This document shows positions 35,057-47,700 of a DNA stretch of 64,000 bases, piece after piece. Numbering within the stretch: the first letter of the stretch is position 1; every line of letters begins with the position of its first letter. Made by a program: the position numbers and the translations under genes. Below the pieces are notes generated by a model. That model was given only the letters and a program-made list of their open reading frames with translations, was not told the DNA's origin and searched no databases. The stretch lies in NCBI GenBank assembly GCA_009193035.1, contig SWDT01000011.1:186001-250000 (forward strand), given 5' to 3'. The stretch is from Halicephalobus mephisto. Its lineage: Eukaryota; Nematoda; Chromadorea; Rhabditida; Panagrolaimidae.

Positions 35057-36755
35057 TTATTCTTCTTTTGAAGCTTGAATAGCTGGATTTTGAAAAAAAT
35101 GTTCTTTCTGGATCCGATCGTGTTCTCGAGCTCTTAGTTTCGATCCGTCATCGTCCTTGATGTAACATTGGTAAATTTTAAAAACTTCTCCGACGATGTC
35201 CGACGAAATTATGTCTCCGGCGTTGGACGAAGTCAATCTGAGAATCGTGATCGCGTCTGTAGGGAGATATTCGGCGCATTTTTCGGCTTCTCGGTCGCTG
35301 AAGTCGTTTCCTTCTTGAAGTCCGAAAAATGACTGAAAAAACAAAAAATAAAATTTTTATTTTAATTGAAAAAATTACCAATTGGGCGAAAATGAAGGAT
35401 TTTTTGTAATTTTCGTTGTAAGCCGTCAGAAGCCAAAAAACGAGATTCAGAATGTTCACGACGGTCAATATGACGAACCAAAACCAAAGAAGAATGTAAA
35501 TTTTTTCGTTGAACATGTTAATCATCTAAAAATCGATTTTTTAAAATAAATTATAATTTATTAAAAATGTTTAAATTTTTCAAAAATAAAAAGTTATAAA
35601 AATTTGATTTTTTAATTTTAGAAAATTTTTGGAGAATTTTGAAATTTCTGAAAATCATCCAAATTCACAAAAACCTTCGGAATCCAGTGGAAAGTTCTAA
35701 AATTTCTAAGAATTTTAAAAAATTACATAAAAATTTTCAAAATTATAAAATTTCTAAGAATTTTCGAAAATCACAAAAACTCAAAATCCAATAGAAATAT
35801 CTGAAATTAAAATTCTGGAATTTTCCAGGTTCTAGATTTCATGGAAAATGGTTTTTTGAAAACATTACTTTTTACTTTTTAATAACGTTGTGAATCGCGG
35901 AAGACAACTTACAAGGACACATTGAACAGTGGCGGTCATGGGTTTTCCGGTGGTGCCGTCCCTTCTCATGAAGTCACAATAAGTGACCCGGGGAAAATTC
36001 CCACTTATCTTCCAGTCTCTATTGTTCCACAGATCCGAGAGGATTCCGATTCCCCAGAAGGAGTAATTCGTGTTCAGGAAGTAATTCATAACAAAAAGTT
36101 GTCCGATAACGTTGACGCAGTTCAAAAGTTTAAACAACAAGTATACTGTAGTCGTGTAGTTGGCATAGACGTTGGAAGGAAGCAATCCGAAAATCTGACG
36201 ATTGTTGTTTTTGTCGATTCTGCCCATTCTTCTGGAATTCAGAGCGGCGACGGTCATGATGTGTGTCGCGATGGTTTTTGTGTCTTCATGACCGTCGTTT
36301 TTCTTGTAATGCCTGAGGACCTTGTTTTGTCTCTCCTTCATTCCGCCTCTGGTGATGGCTCTGACACTAAATCCGGTTTTCCAGCTAAAAGCAGTCCAAA
36401 GTGCCTTAGGCAAGAGAAACAACAAAAGTTGACCAATCAAAACCAATGGCACCCATTGATAGTACGTAATTTCTCGTTCTTTTTTCATCGTCGAATTCTT
36501 CGGTAAAATTTCGTCTGTTGGCCAATAATAAGTATTTTCAACAAAACAATAATTTTCAATGTATTTTTCCCAGTAACTTTTATATTCAGGATCCATCCAG
36601 CACTGCAACGGCTCTCCGATGTACTGTTTCGTCCCGATAATCACGATCAACAAAGACAAAATCGTCGTTGTATAAGCGTAATTTAGTCTGTCAACACCGT
36701 CATCGTCGTATTTCGGCTTCAAGTTCCTGACAATCCGTTCCAGAGCCGGAAACAT
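35057..36755 (-). CDS. Innexin A, gap-junction protein, 421 aa
   Basis: Exons 36755..35913, 35525..35379 and 35332..35057, all phase 0. Innexins form gap junctions and hemichannels in invertebrate plasma membranes. Four hydrophobic segments are visible. The N-terminus has DDDGVDRLNY before segment 1. Extracellular loop 1 has Cys52 and Cys70 (LQCW, NYCFVENTY), and YYQWVP (98-103) with the conserved Pro opens segment 2. Loop 2 has FPRVTYC and TVQCVL (Cys260, Cys279), then NMFNEKIYILLWFWF begins segment 4. The C-terminal tail has TDAITILRLTSSNAGD, the usual innexin FVLRMI-like region. A possible N-glycosylation site is NST (87). Intron 1 falls exactly after QCVL. It lies 821 bp downstream of innexin B on the same strand. 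Family membership is certain; orthology is not assigned. Confidence 0.95.
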
Positions 36756-36999
36756 GTTCAGCTCCTGTTACCTGGAATATCCGTCGAGATTAAACGACAC
36801 GAAAGCCGCGATCATGAACTTTCGAGAATAAAACGGTTTTCAAACACGGAACACGACGGACAATCGGATAAACATTTAAAATCGCGGAAATCCGTCGAGA
36901 AAATGGCTTTGACCATGACGCAAGATGAAAAACTGTAAGTTCTAGTCAGAAAATAAAAACAAAATTTTGGGGATCGATGGTTATCTCCAAGGGGTGTTG

Positions 37000-37450
37000 A
37001 TTTCGAACCGGATGCTAAACAGAATTCCAAATTGATTTCTAACGGATTCTAAATTCGATTTTAAATAGGATTTCAAATTGATTCCGGATCAACTTTAAAA
37101 TCGATTTAGAATCAGATTCATAATTAGATTTCAAGGTAGAATTCTCAATCGAACTTCAAACGGATTCAGAATCACGTTCTCAATAGAATTCTGAATTGAC
37201 TCTGAATCAAATTCTGAATCGAATTCTGAATTGATTCTAAATCGGGTTTCGAGTCAAATTCTGAATCGGATTCTGAATTGATTTCAAATCTGAGTCCAAA
37301 TTGGATTCTGAATCAAATTCTGAATCGGATTCTGAATTGATTTTGAATTGGGTTTCAAGTCAAATTCTAAATCGGATTCTAAATTGATTTCAAATCTGAG
37401 TCCAAATTAGATTCTGAATCGATTCGGAATTGAATTTTAAAAATATCTGA
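37000..37450. repeat. About 20-bp GATTCTGAATTG degenerate repeat
   Basis: AATCGGATTCTGAATTGATT and variants fill the interval between innexin B (3' end) and innexin A (5' end). A larger duplication of about 115 bp is visible (GATTTCAAATCTGAGTCCAAATT at 37281 and 37387). Confidence 0.75.
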
Positions 37451-37576
37451 AATCAAATTTCGAATTATTTTGAGAACCTAAAATTTCAAACTTGGAGAAC
37501 TTTAAAAAATTGATATTGTTAGTTATCTTCTGTTAGTCATGTTAATTTATTTTCAAAGATTATATATTAGTTTAAA

Positions 37577-40500
37577 TTAGTCAATTTTTGGGTCATTCTG
37601 GAAATAGTTGTCCCAGAGACGTCTGCAGACGTCGGACATCGCGATGTACCCTACATTGGAGTCGATGAGTCTCAACACGACGATCCCGTCGGCTTTGAGA
37701 TAATTGGAAGTGAATTCTTTAAGATCTCTGGTGTCCAGATTCCGCAATCCACTTTGCTGAAAAATGTGATTAAATTTTAGAATTATTTTAAGCACAAAAA
37801 ATTGTAACTTTTACGTGATGCAAAATGTACAAAATTATTGATATTTTTTTTATGAAAGATTTTTAAAATTTTTGTTAAATATTATGATTTTTCACAAATG
37901 TCAGATTTCTATAAAAATAAAATAATTATGTTACATTGTTTAATTTCATAATTATTACGAAAATTTTACGTAATAATGATATTCAAAAAAAATTTTAAAT
38001 TTAATGTGAATTAAAAATTCATATTTTTTTATGAAAGATTTCGTAACTTTTATGTGACATTTAGTGTAACATTTGTCAACTGTTATGATTTTTTGTAACA
38101 AATACAACTTTTGTTGCGAATGTCAGATGTCTATGAAAACCGAAATAATTACGTCGTCAGAATTGACGATTATTACGAAACTTGTACAAAATAGTGACGT
38201 TCGTATTTGTTACCATCGCAAAAATTGTGGATTAATATATACACAAAATAGCGTAATTTTTAGTCCAGTAAAAGATGGAAATTGTCACTATTGAGTTTCA
38301 ATTTTCGTCAAAAATTTCAAATATCCATGAAAATGTGCCAATTGTGTCACATTTCGTAATTATTACAAAACCAAAAATTACGATTTTGTGTAGTTGACAA
38401 TTTGCGAACAAAAAGTTGACTTTTTTAAATCAATTATAATATTAAAAAACATAACTTTTAGTCCAGTAAAAAATGGAAATTGTCACTATTGAGTTTCAAT
38501 TTTCGTCAAAAATTTCAAATATTCATAAAAATGTAACATTTCGCAATTTTTACGAAATTAAAAGTTACGTTTTTTTAATATATATGAATGTCATACCCCG
38601 AGGGCATCGTTGACCATCTTGATTCTTCTGTTGGTGAAGAGAACTCTGAACATCCACCAGATGAGGTTGATGAAAGTCATGACGAAAGTGACGAGGAACC
38701 AAGCCCAGAGGAAAAGGTAAATTTTCTCGATGAACATGTTCAAAATCAAGACACACTGGATCGTGTGGGGACGTTGTTGTCCGAGATCTCTGGTTTGGAG
38801 ATCGCAGAAGGTCACTCTGGGGAAGTACCCGTTGACCCTCCAATCGTACCCCATGATCAGGTCTTTCAGAAGTCCGAAACCCCAGAATACCGATTTAGCG
38901 TCGATGAAAAATTGCAGAAGATTCAATTGGATCACAATGGCCAAAAGAGCGGCTATCTTCATCACGAAGTAAATCGTGGTCAAATAAGAAACAAATGTGA
39001 CCTGGGCCTCCCTCTGCTTCACCACTATCAGCTTCTTCGCTATGTCGCAGTGGAGTTCCTTAGGGTCGCATTCTAAAAAGTAATTTTAAACATCGAAAAT
39101 CGATTTTTTTATAAAATTGTTCCAAAACGAATTTTTATAACTTTAAGTTTCAGGTAGTTCTGAAAAGTTTAATAAAATTTTAAAAGTATTCAGAAGATTC
39201 TGCGAAATTGTGGAAGATTTCAGAATCTTTAACTAGATTGTGGAGAATTCTAAATGTTTTTACAAGATAGCAACAGACTTCAGAATCTCCAATTGGATTC
39301 TAGAACAGTCTACAGATTCTGGTGAAATTCTGAAAATCTACAAAATTCCTGTTTTCAAAGCCTTCAGAATCTCCAATTAGATTCTGAGGACTTTCGAAAT
39401 CTTCCACTGGATTCTAGAACAGTCTACAGATTCTGGTGAAATTCTGGAAATCTACAAAATTCCTATTTTCAAAGCCTTCAGAATCCCTTACAAAATAACA
39501 ACAGACTTCAGAATCTCCAATTGGATTCTAGAAGTCTACAGATTCTGGTGAAATTCTGAAAATCTATAAAATTCCTGTTTTCAGAGCCTTCAGAATCTTC
39601 AACTGGATTCTGAGGACTTTCAGAAGTCTGCAAGATTTCGGAAAGTCCAGAATCTTCTGCTGAATTCTAGACAATTGGATGCAATTATTTTCAATTTAAA
39701 AATACCTTTTTCCATGTTTTTCCCGCTTCTGGGTTCTCTGGCTTTTTGCCAAGCATACTGTATGATGTCAGTTACCCGCATGTCGGAGAAGGAATACAGA
39801 ATCTTGAAGAGCATCTTGGGAGCATAGCAGATGATGGCTTCGAAGAGGAAGATGTACGGCATCCACTGGTAGTACTTGAGTTCGTAATTTCTTCTTTCAG
39901 ACGAATAAGCCGGAAATTGCGTCAACGAAGCATTCACGAAGTATGTATTTTCCACAAAACAGTACGATTCTATGTATTTCTCCCAAGGGCTCTAAATTCA
40001 AAATTATCAAGATTGAAACTTTAAAGGTCATTTTCCCAAGCTGTCTAGACTTTCGGCCAGTTTTTTTCAGATCGACAAAAATGGGGGATTGTAAAAAATT
40101 CCTTAAAAGTGCAAATCAAATCTCCCAACTTGGATTCAGAACGTTTTTAATAAAATTCAAATTTTTTTAATAAATTCAAATTTTTCAATAAATTCAAATT
40201 TTTTCAATAAATTTAAAACTTTTAATAAAATTCAAATTTTTTTAATAAATTCAAATTTTTTCAATAAATTCAAATTTTTTCAATAAATTCAAATTTTTCA
40301 ATAAAATTTAAATTTTTCAATAAATTTAAAACTTTGCAATTGAAACCAAAAACTGTAAAATTTTGTTTTTATCGTTTTAGAAAGTTGCAAATTCCTGTTA
40401 TCGTAAAAAAATAAACATGATTGTCACAAAATTTCAAAAAAGTTGTCTAAAAAACTTTCCACTCAAGACTAAAAACTATAAAAATTAATGTTTGATTTTA

Positions 40501-41860
40501 GAAAATTCTAAAATTATGTTATTAAAAAATTATTTGTTACATAATTTTAGAAAAAAAATTTCTTTAATTTTCTACTTGCAATTAAAAATTATAAAAATTA
40601 ATGTTTCATTTTAAGAAATTCTAAAATTATGTTATTAAAAAATTATTTGTTATATCATTTTAGGAAAAAAAATTTCTTTAATTTTCTACTTGGAATTAAA
40701 AATTATGTTTCATCTTAGAAAATTCTAAAACTATATTATTAAAAAATTATTTGTTATATAATTTTAGAAAAATCACTTTGACGGAAGCACTTAAAACTAA
40801 ATTCTGCAAGTTTCGATCCAAACCGGAAAATTTTGAAAATTTTTTTCAAATCCCAAAAGCATCCAGTAGATGTTAAAAATCACAAGCAAAAAAGCTTGCT
40901 GACAGCGAACTGTTTCGATTGTTTATAATTACAAAGATCAAAAGAAAAATCCGACTTGAAAGTTGATAAAGGTCAACTTATAGATCGATATATAGGGATT
41001 CTGTTTTTTAGGTGATGAATCATCGTCAAAAAATGCTTCAATTTGAGTGGGTTTAATTGACTCAAAAAACATCAACATGAAAAATATGAAAATTAAACAT
41101 GAAAAATTTTCGAAATTGTCTCAAAATGAATTTTGAAATTTTCAATGTTATTTAAAAATTTAATAAATTCTGGAGGGTTTTAGAATTTTGGAAGATTTTA
41201 GAAGCTTCTATTGGATTTTAAAAAATTCTATAAAGTTTAATTAAATTTAGAAAATTTCAGAAATTTTCTATGAAACTTTAGAAGTTTCTGCAAGAATTCA
41301 GAAAATTCCAGAATCTTTTACTGAATTTTAGAAATTTTCGAACAGATTTTAGAAAATTCCAAAAAGTTTAATTGAGTTTAGAAAACTTCTGGAATCTTAG
41401 AAATCTCCAGAATTTTCTACTGTATTCTGAAATCTTCTATTACACTTTAGAAGTTCCCATAAGACTTCAGAAAGTTTCAGAATCTTCTACCAAATTTTCA
41501 AAGACTTCAAAATCACCCATCAGAAGTCAGAAACTTCCATAACTTTGAAGAAATCCTATTTTAAAAATTAATCATATTTTAAAAATTAATTCTATTTTAA
41601 AAATTAATTCTATTTTAAAAATTAATCATATGTTAAAAATTAATCATATTTTAAAAATTAATCATATTTTAAAAATCTACCGTGTATTCGGCGGGGATGA
41701 AGCATTGGAGAGGTCCCCCTACGGCTTGTTTTGCCATCAATAAAGCAGCAAAAAAACTGAGAAATTTAGCCGTAGTAGCATAGTTGAGTCTGTCGACGGC
41801 GTCATCATCGTGATCTTTTTTGCTGATTTTCTCAAATATCTGTCCAAATCGTTTTTCCAT
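37577..41860 (-). CDS. Innexin B, gap-junction protein, 373 aa
   Basis: Exons 41860..41681, 39991..39706, 39072..38597 and 37756..37577, all in phase. Marks are DDDAVDRLNY; loop-1 Cys53 and Cys71 (LQCF, SYCFVENTYF); YYQWMP (100-105); loop 2 FPRVTFC and TIQCVL; MFIEKIYLFLWAWF at segment 4; and a short tail with GIVVLRLIDSNVGY. NAS at 80 is a possible N-glycosylation site in loop 1. The cytoplasmic tail is shorter than in innexins A and C. Intron 1 is 1.69 kb and made of AT-rich and TTCnnGAA-type repeats; intron 3 (840 bp) holds MITE copies. The start MEKRFGQIFEKISKK is the only ATG giving the family N-terminus. A double GATA-site palindrome lies 215 bp upstream. It is divergent from innexin C. 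Confidence 0.93.
37790..38580. mobile_element. MITE family copies in innexin B intron 3
   Basis: The best copy is 38228-38396, with terminal inverted repeats ACACAAAAT-CGTAATTTTT. Its middle has GATGGAAATTGTCACTATTGA, TTCAAATATCCATGAAAATG and CACATTTCGTAATTATTAC. Partial copies flank it on both sides (37790-38090 and 38440-38580). Confidence 0.8.
39130..39650. repeat. Repeat block in innexin B intron 2
   Basis: The unit with CAGAATCTCCAATTGGATTCTAG and CTACAGATTCTGGTGAAATTCTG recurs at about 39280, 39370-39430 and 39500-39560. Confidence 0.7.
40135..40340. repeat. 19-bp AATAAATTCAAATTTTTTC tandem repeat
   Basis: About ten near-identical AT-rich units in innexin B intron 1. Confidence 0.75.
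40440..40770. repeat. About 115-bp tandem repeat, 3 copies, in innexin B intron 1
   Basis: AAAATTCTAAAATTATGTTA and AAAAAATTATTTGTTATATA recur at spacings of about 115 bp, followed by TTTCTTTAATTTTCTACTTG in the first two. Confidence 0.75.
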
Positions 41861-42074
41861 CTTTCAACTGAAATCGATTTTTTCACAAAAACAACCAAAG
41901 GCCACGTTCCCAGGCTTTCTGAAAACAATATCTTTCGAAAAATTAAAAAACAAAGATTAATCGGAAATTTGGAGGAGATCTCGTCCGGAGAAACTTGTAA
42001 AAACTAAGACAGACAATTGGAGAGATTTTTAACGTTGGAAGTAACGCCGCCGAAATGTAGAGTTTGATTTGGAA

Positions 42075-42119
42075 GAACTGATAAAAATTTTCCGACTGTT
42101 CCTGCGCTTTTATCAGTTC
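42075..42119. promoter_or_regulatory. Inverted pair of ACTGATAA GATA-factor sites upstream of innexin B
   Basis: GAACTGATAAAA (42075-42086) and its exact reverse complement (42108-42119) are 21 bp apart. ACTGATAA is the extended site of the C. elegans intestinal GATA factors (ELT-2 type). It lies 215 bp 5' of the innexin B ATG. The role is inferred. Confidence 0.45.
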
Positions 42120-42319
42120 AGCAATCCCTAGAAATTTTAGGGACTTGCTCAATTACGGAATTTTACAAGAAGCAGATAACGTACAAATCATCAAACGCAT
42201 TCGATATTTAAGGATTTAGATAATTCTTTTTATTTAAGCTCCGATAATCTTACTATTTTATTTTTAATCAAAAGACAATTAATTTTTTATTTATAAATTA
42301 ATAAAAATAACAACACGAC

Positions 42320-43010
42320 GCCAAAAGTTAAAATAATAGTTGAGTTAACAACGGAACAGAACGCCAAAAATTAAAAGTGAATTAATTTAGTCTCAGGACA
42401 CAACGCCAAAAATTAAACACAAAAGTAGGCTAAGTTGAGAATGAAACAGAACGCCAAAAATCAAAAACAAAGTCAACCAAATTGACATCAGAACACAACG
42501 CCAAAAATTAAAATAAAAGTGAATTAATTCAGCCTCAGGACAGAACGCCAAAAATTAAACACAAAAGTAGGCTAAGTTGAGAATGGGACAGAACGCCAAA
42601 GATCAAATTGAATTAATTTAGTTTCGAGATAGAACGCCAAAAGCTAAAATTAAAAGTGAATTTAAATGGCAACAGAACATCAACCTTTAAAGTAGAATGA
42701 GCGAAATTAGTGTTTAAACAGAACGCCAAAGGTCAAAATATGAAATTAATGGGGTAATAATGGAACGGAACGCCAAATTAAAAAATCAAAAACAGTAATA
42801 GAGAACAAAACGCCAAATTTAAAAATCAAAAACAGTAATAGAGAACAAAACGCCAAATTTAAAAATCAAAAACCAACTAAAACAGCGATGGAACGGAACG
42901 CCAAATTTAAAAATCAAAAACAGTAATAGAGAACAGAACGTCAAATTTCGAAATTCAAAAACCAACTAAAACAGCGATGGAACAGAACGCCAAAGCTTCG
43001 AAAAACCAGC
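42320..43010. repeat. AACAGAACGCCAAA minisatellite between the divergent innexins
   Basis: About 14 copies of ACAGAACGCCAAA or ACAACGCCAAAAATTAAA, spaced about 37-60 bp. The last part has near-perfect 57-bp units (AATCAAAAACAGTAATAGAG). It occupies the upstream region shared by innexins B and C. Confidence 0.85.
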
Positions 43011-43489
43011 TTGTGCCGAAAAAGGAAAAATTTTAGGATTTCAGTTATCGTTTTAAAAACGTTTTAAAATTAATCTTTTTTAATATAAAATAAAATAACA
43101 AACAGTAAACACAAAAAAAGAAAATTTCGAAAATTCACACATATTTACAAAAATAAAAAATTTGGGATTTTTTGGAACATCCTGTTTTTTGAAAACTGTA
43201 ATTTTGAAATTAAAAATTGTAATCAACAAAAATAGGAAACCGTTAAAAAAGAACCATCTGGCATTTTGAATATCACTAATTGAGCAGATTTTGCTTGAAA
43301 GATCCCCAAATGGGTCTGGGAAAGAGCCGGATCAAACAAGTGTAATTTTTCCATTAAACCGAAAGAGCAAAAGTCGATCTGCGCATCGGGCGGAGAAACA
43401 GCCCAGAATTTTCTTTATTATTTTTCAAAACTTTCCCAGACTCGATCTGATCTCGATGGCGTCATTTTAGGTAAACTCAAGTTCCGTGA

Positions 43490-44060
43490 AAGCTTCTAGG
43501 GTCTTCTAAAATTCGATAAAAATTTCAACTTTAAAAAATTCGTTTTTAGATAATTTCTTTTTTTTACAAAAATAAAGTTCAGTGAAAATTTTCAGAATCT
43601 AATTTTAGGTTCCAGAATTTTCTAAAATTTGATAAAAATTTCAAAGTTAAGATATTTTAAAAAATTTAAAAAATTCATTTTTAGATAATTTTCTTTTTTT
43701 TACAAAACTAAAGTTCCGTAGAAATTTTTAGAATCTAATTTTAGGCTCCAGAATTTTCTAAAATTTGATAAAAATTTAAAAAATTCATTTTTAGATAATT
43801 TTTTTTATTTATAAAACTAAAGTTCCGTAGAAATTTTCAGAATCTTCCAAAATTCGATAAAAATTTCAAATTTTAAAATTTTAAAAATTCATTTTTTTAT
43901 ATTTATAAAAATAAAGTTCCGTAAAAATTTTCAGAATCTAATTTTAGTCTCCAGAACTTTCTAGAATTTTCCAAAATTCGATAAAAATTTAAAATTTAAA
44001 AAATTCGTTCTTAAATAATTTTTATTTTTTTTATATTTATAAAACTAAAATTTCTAGAAT
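43490..44060. repeat. About 115-bp tandem repeat upstream of innexin C
   Basis: AAAGTTCCGTAGAAATTTTCAG, CTAATTTTAGGCTCCAGAATT and TTCGATAAAAATTT recur five times at roughly 100-150-bp spacing. Confidence 0.75.
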
Positions 44061-44159
44061 CTTCGAGAATTCAACTTTAAATTCTAAAATTTTCTAGAAT
44101 GTCTGGAAATTCTTCGAAATATTTCAGAATCCAACCGAAAATTCTGTAATTATTCGAAA

Positions 44160-44720
44160 ATTAACAGTTCTGAAAATTTTTAAAAATATCGAAAATTCGT
44201 GTCGAGACAATTTTTAAAAAAAATCAGATTTCTAATTTTCATAACAATACAATTTTATAAAAACTACCGTAATTTTTTCGTCATAGGACTTCCAAAAATA
44301 ACCGTATTTTCAAAATATAGATAATTTTTATTTTTAAAAAAATTAAATAACTTTTTTATTTTTTAAAGAATTAAATTTTTTTATTTTTAAAAAAATTAAA
44401 TTAAATTTTTTTATTTTTTAAAGAAGTTTAATAATTTTTTATTTTTTAAAGAATTAAATTTTTTAATTTTAAAAAAAATTAAATTATTTTTTTTTATTTT
44501 TTAAAAAATTAAACAACTTTTTTTTTTATTTTTAAAGAAGTTTAATAATTTCGAACTTGTACGTTATTGATTTTTAAGTGATGTAGAATTATGAATTTCT
44601 AAAAATTACAAATCCCAAAATCCCTTGACCTAGGGCCAGACTAGGCGGAGTTTTCCTTTTTCTTTTTTTGCGCGAAGCCGTCTTTGCCAGTTTTTCCGTT
44701 TTTCGATCTGACTATTTTTC
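44160..44720. other. Upstream region of innexin C
   Basis: AT-rich, with several TTTTTAAAGAAGTTTAATAA repeats (44360-44560). From 44620 it is GC-richer, ending in the acceptor TTTTTCACTTGCAG (AG at 44727-44728), probably a trans-splice site 13 bp before the ATG. Confidence 0.5.
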
Positions 44721-44741
44721 ACTTGCAGTTTGATTTTTGGA

Positions 44742-47700
44742 ATGGCCAAGTTCCTGGATTACATGAACAAAGCTGCCAAACCTCGTCCCGATGAGGACGT
44801 CATCGACAGTGCCAACAACAGAGTTACCGTATTCCTGTTCCTCGCCATGGGTCTTTCGATTTTCGCCAAAGAATATTACGGTAATCCGATTAAGTGCTGG
44901 GGAAGACCAGAATGGACGAGTTCTTGGTTACAGTATGCCGAAGATTATTGTTTCGTCGAAGGCACTTTTTTCACGAAAACGAATCAGACGCTTCCAGAAT
45001 TAAACAATTTCGAAAAAAAAGGAAAAAAAGTAAATTTTTATCAATGGATTCCGATCATCTTCCACCTCATGGGCCTTCTGATGCTCCTGCCGCGATATTT
45101 CTGGACTTTCATGAATTGGATCTCTTGTAGGTTCAATTTTCGAAATAATCGGAATTTTTAAAACTTCCAGAATCCAACAGAATGTTTCGAAATTTTCAAA
45201 AATTTCAGAATTCAGAAAATTTTCAGAATCCAAAAACAAATTTTAAATTTTTTATAAAATTTCAGAATTCAGAAAATTTTCAGAATTCAAAAACAAATTC
45301 GAGATTTTTTATAAAATTTCAGAATTCCAAAAATTTTAGAATTCAAAACAAATTCGAAATTTTCAAAAATTTTAGAAATTTCCGAAAATTTTCAGAATCC
45401 AAAAACAAATTTTAAATTTTTTATAAAATTTCAGAATTCAGAAAATTTTGAAATTTGAGGATTTTATGAAATTTATGAATTTAAATTTTAGAAAAAAATT
45501 TCGAATATTATAGAATTTAGAAAATTCTGAAGATTTTAAATTATTCAGCAATTTTGAAGTAATTTTAGAATCTTCCGAAATTTAAAAATTGAATTTAAGT
45601 AGAGGATTCTAGAAATTTTTCTGGAAGCGATTTCGTCATAACAATTACTGTAAAAATTCTAATAGACGATCAACCCGTCTATTTTTGAACTTTCTAAAAA
45701 TACAGTCGACTCTATTTAACGTAATTTTTTTCTTCAGTCTTAGCAAAATTTTTTTTAGAATAATATAAATTAATTTTCAATTTAACATAATTTTTTTTCA
45801 GTCTTAGCAAAAATTTTCTTTAAAATAATATAAATTAAATCTCTATTTTATGTAATTTTTTTTCGATCCTTGGATTACGTTATATTGAGAGTCGATTGTA
45901 GTTCCTTTTTATTAGAGGTTTTACGGTAGTTTTAAGTTTTATGATGATGAAATTGATTCTTTAGATCTCCACATGAATCTTATTCTCGAATTGACTGAGA
46001 AATACACAAACACCAAAATTCCGTTCGAACCGGCAGATATTAAGTCAAGTGTGAATCACATGATGGAAGCTTTCAAGAGGAAAAACAGGGTTTTTAAAAA
46101 AGGAAAACCAAAAAACTTGGTGAAAATCAACAACGACAACTTTCGAGAAATCATCATGAATCTGTAAGTTTTTTTAAAAGATCAACCAAGGTCATAAACA
46201 AGAAAAATCAAGCGTCGTTCGTAGTGAGACCGATATTTCGATATTTTAATTTTTTAAATAAAAATCTTAAATTTTGATCCCGTCACGAAATATTTTGGAT
46301 TATGAGGTTAAAAATTGTTCGTAGTGAGACCGATATTTCGATATTTTAATTTTTTAAATAAAAATCTTAAATTTTGATCTTGTTACGAAATATTTTTGGT
46401 TATAAAATTAGAAATTATTCATTATGAGACCGATATTTCGATATTTTAATTTTTTAAATAAAAATCTTAAATTTTGATCCCGTCACGAAATATTTTGGAT
46501 TATGAGGTTAAAAATTGTTCGTAGTGAGACCGATATTTCGATATTTTAATTTTTTAAATAAAAATCTTAAATTTTGATCTTGTTACGAAATATTTTTGAT
46601 TATAAAATTAAAAATTATTCGTGATGGGACCGATCTTTGCTTATTTTTTTCAAATAGAAATCAGTGAATTTAGGTTTTATTTTCACGGAACTATTACCAA
46701 ATAACGAATTTGTTGCAATTTTATCAAAAGATGAAATTTATTTAAATAAAAAAACTGAAAAAATAAAAATTGGTTTCACTATGGACGTTGCTTGATTTTT
46801 GATCATGAACAGAGTTGTCGATTTTTCGAAATCTTTGATTTTCGAGTTTAAATCCTTAATTTTCGAATTTAAATTAACTCAGTTCGAATTTGAATGGTTA
46901 ATATTGAAATTCGAATTAGTTTGATTCGAATTTGAATTTTCAATTTTCGAATTCGAACTAATTTGGTTCAAATTCGATTCTTCAATTTTCGAATTTGAAT
47001 AGTTAATTTCCGAATTCAAATGGTTAATTTTCGAATTCAAATCTTCAATTTTCGAATTCGATTCTTCAATTTTCGAATTCAAATCCTTAATTTCCGAATT
47101 TGAATTTTCAATTTTCGAATTTTAATTTTCAATTTTCGAATTTGAATAGTTAATTTCCGAATTTTAATTTTCAATTTTCGAATTAATTCAAAATCAGTTC
47201 GAATTTCGGTTTGAAAGTTCGAAATCGACAATTTTGATCATGAACTTGATTACTAATTTCCGATTTTTGTTCAATTGTCCTTAATCAGATGGAATTACCG
47301 TTACTGTCATCCGTCTTTCTTGTTCATCGCATATTTGAACTTCAAAATTCTCAACATCATCGTCGTTTTCGTCGTGGTTAGTTTTCTTTTTGAAATTTTA
47401 TGTAAATTTTAAATTCTTACAAAAAATTAAACTTATTTAATCCGAATTTTCGGAATCAAATTTAGTTTATAACTTATTAGATAAATATTCAGAATCAATG
47501 TTCAGATTTTACTAAGTGGATTTTTGGAACTTAAGAATTAAATAAAATTGCGAAATTTCATATATCAAAAATTTCGAAAATAAAAAATTTTCTTTAAATT
47601 TTATGAATTTCAATTATTAATTTTTATAATCAAAGTATTTTTAAAATAATTACACCTGTTTAGTCAATGTTTCAAAAAAGTCAAAAAAATTAAAAAAAAT

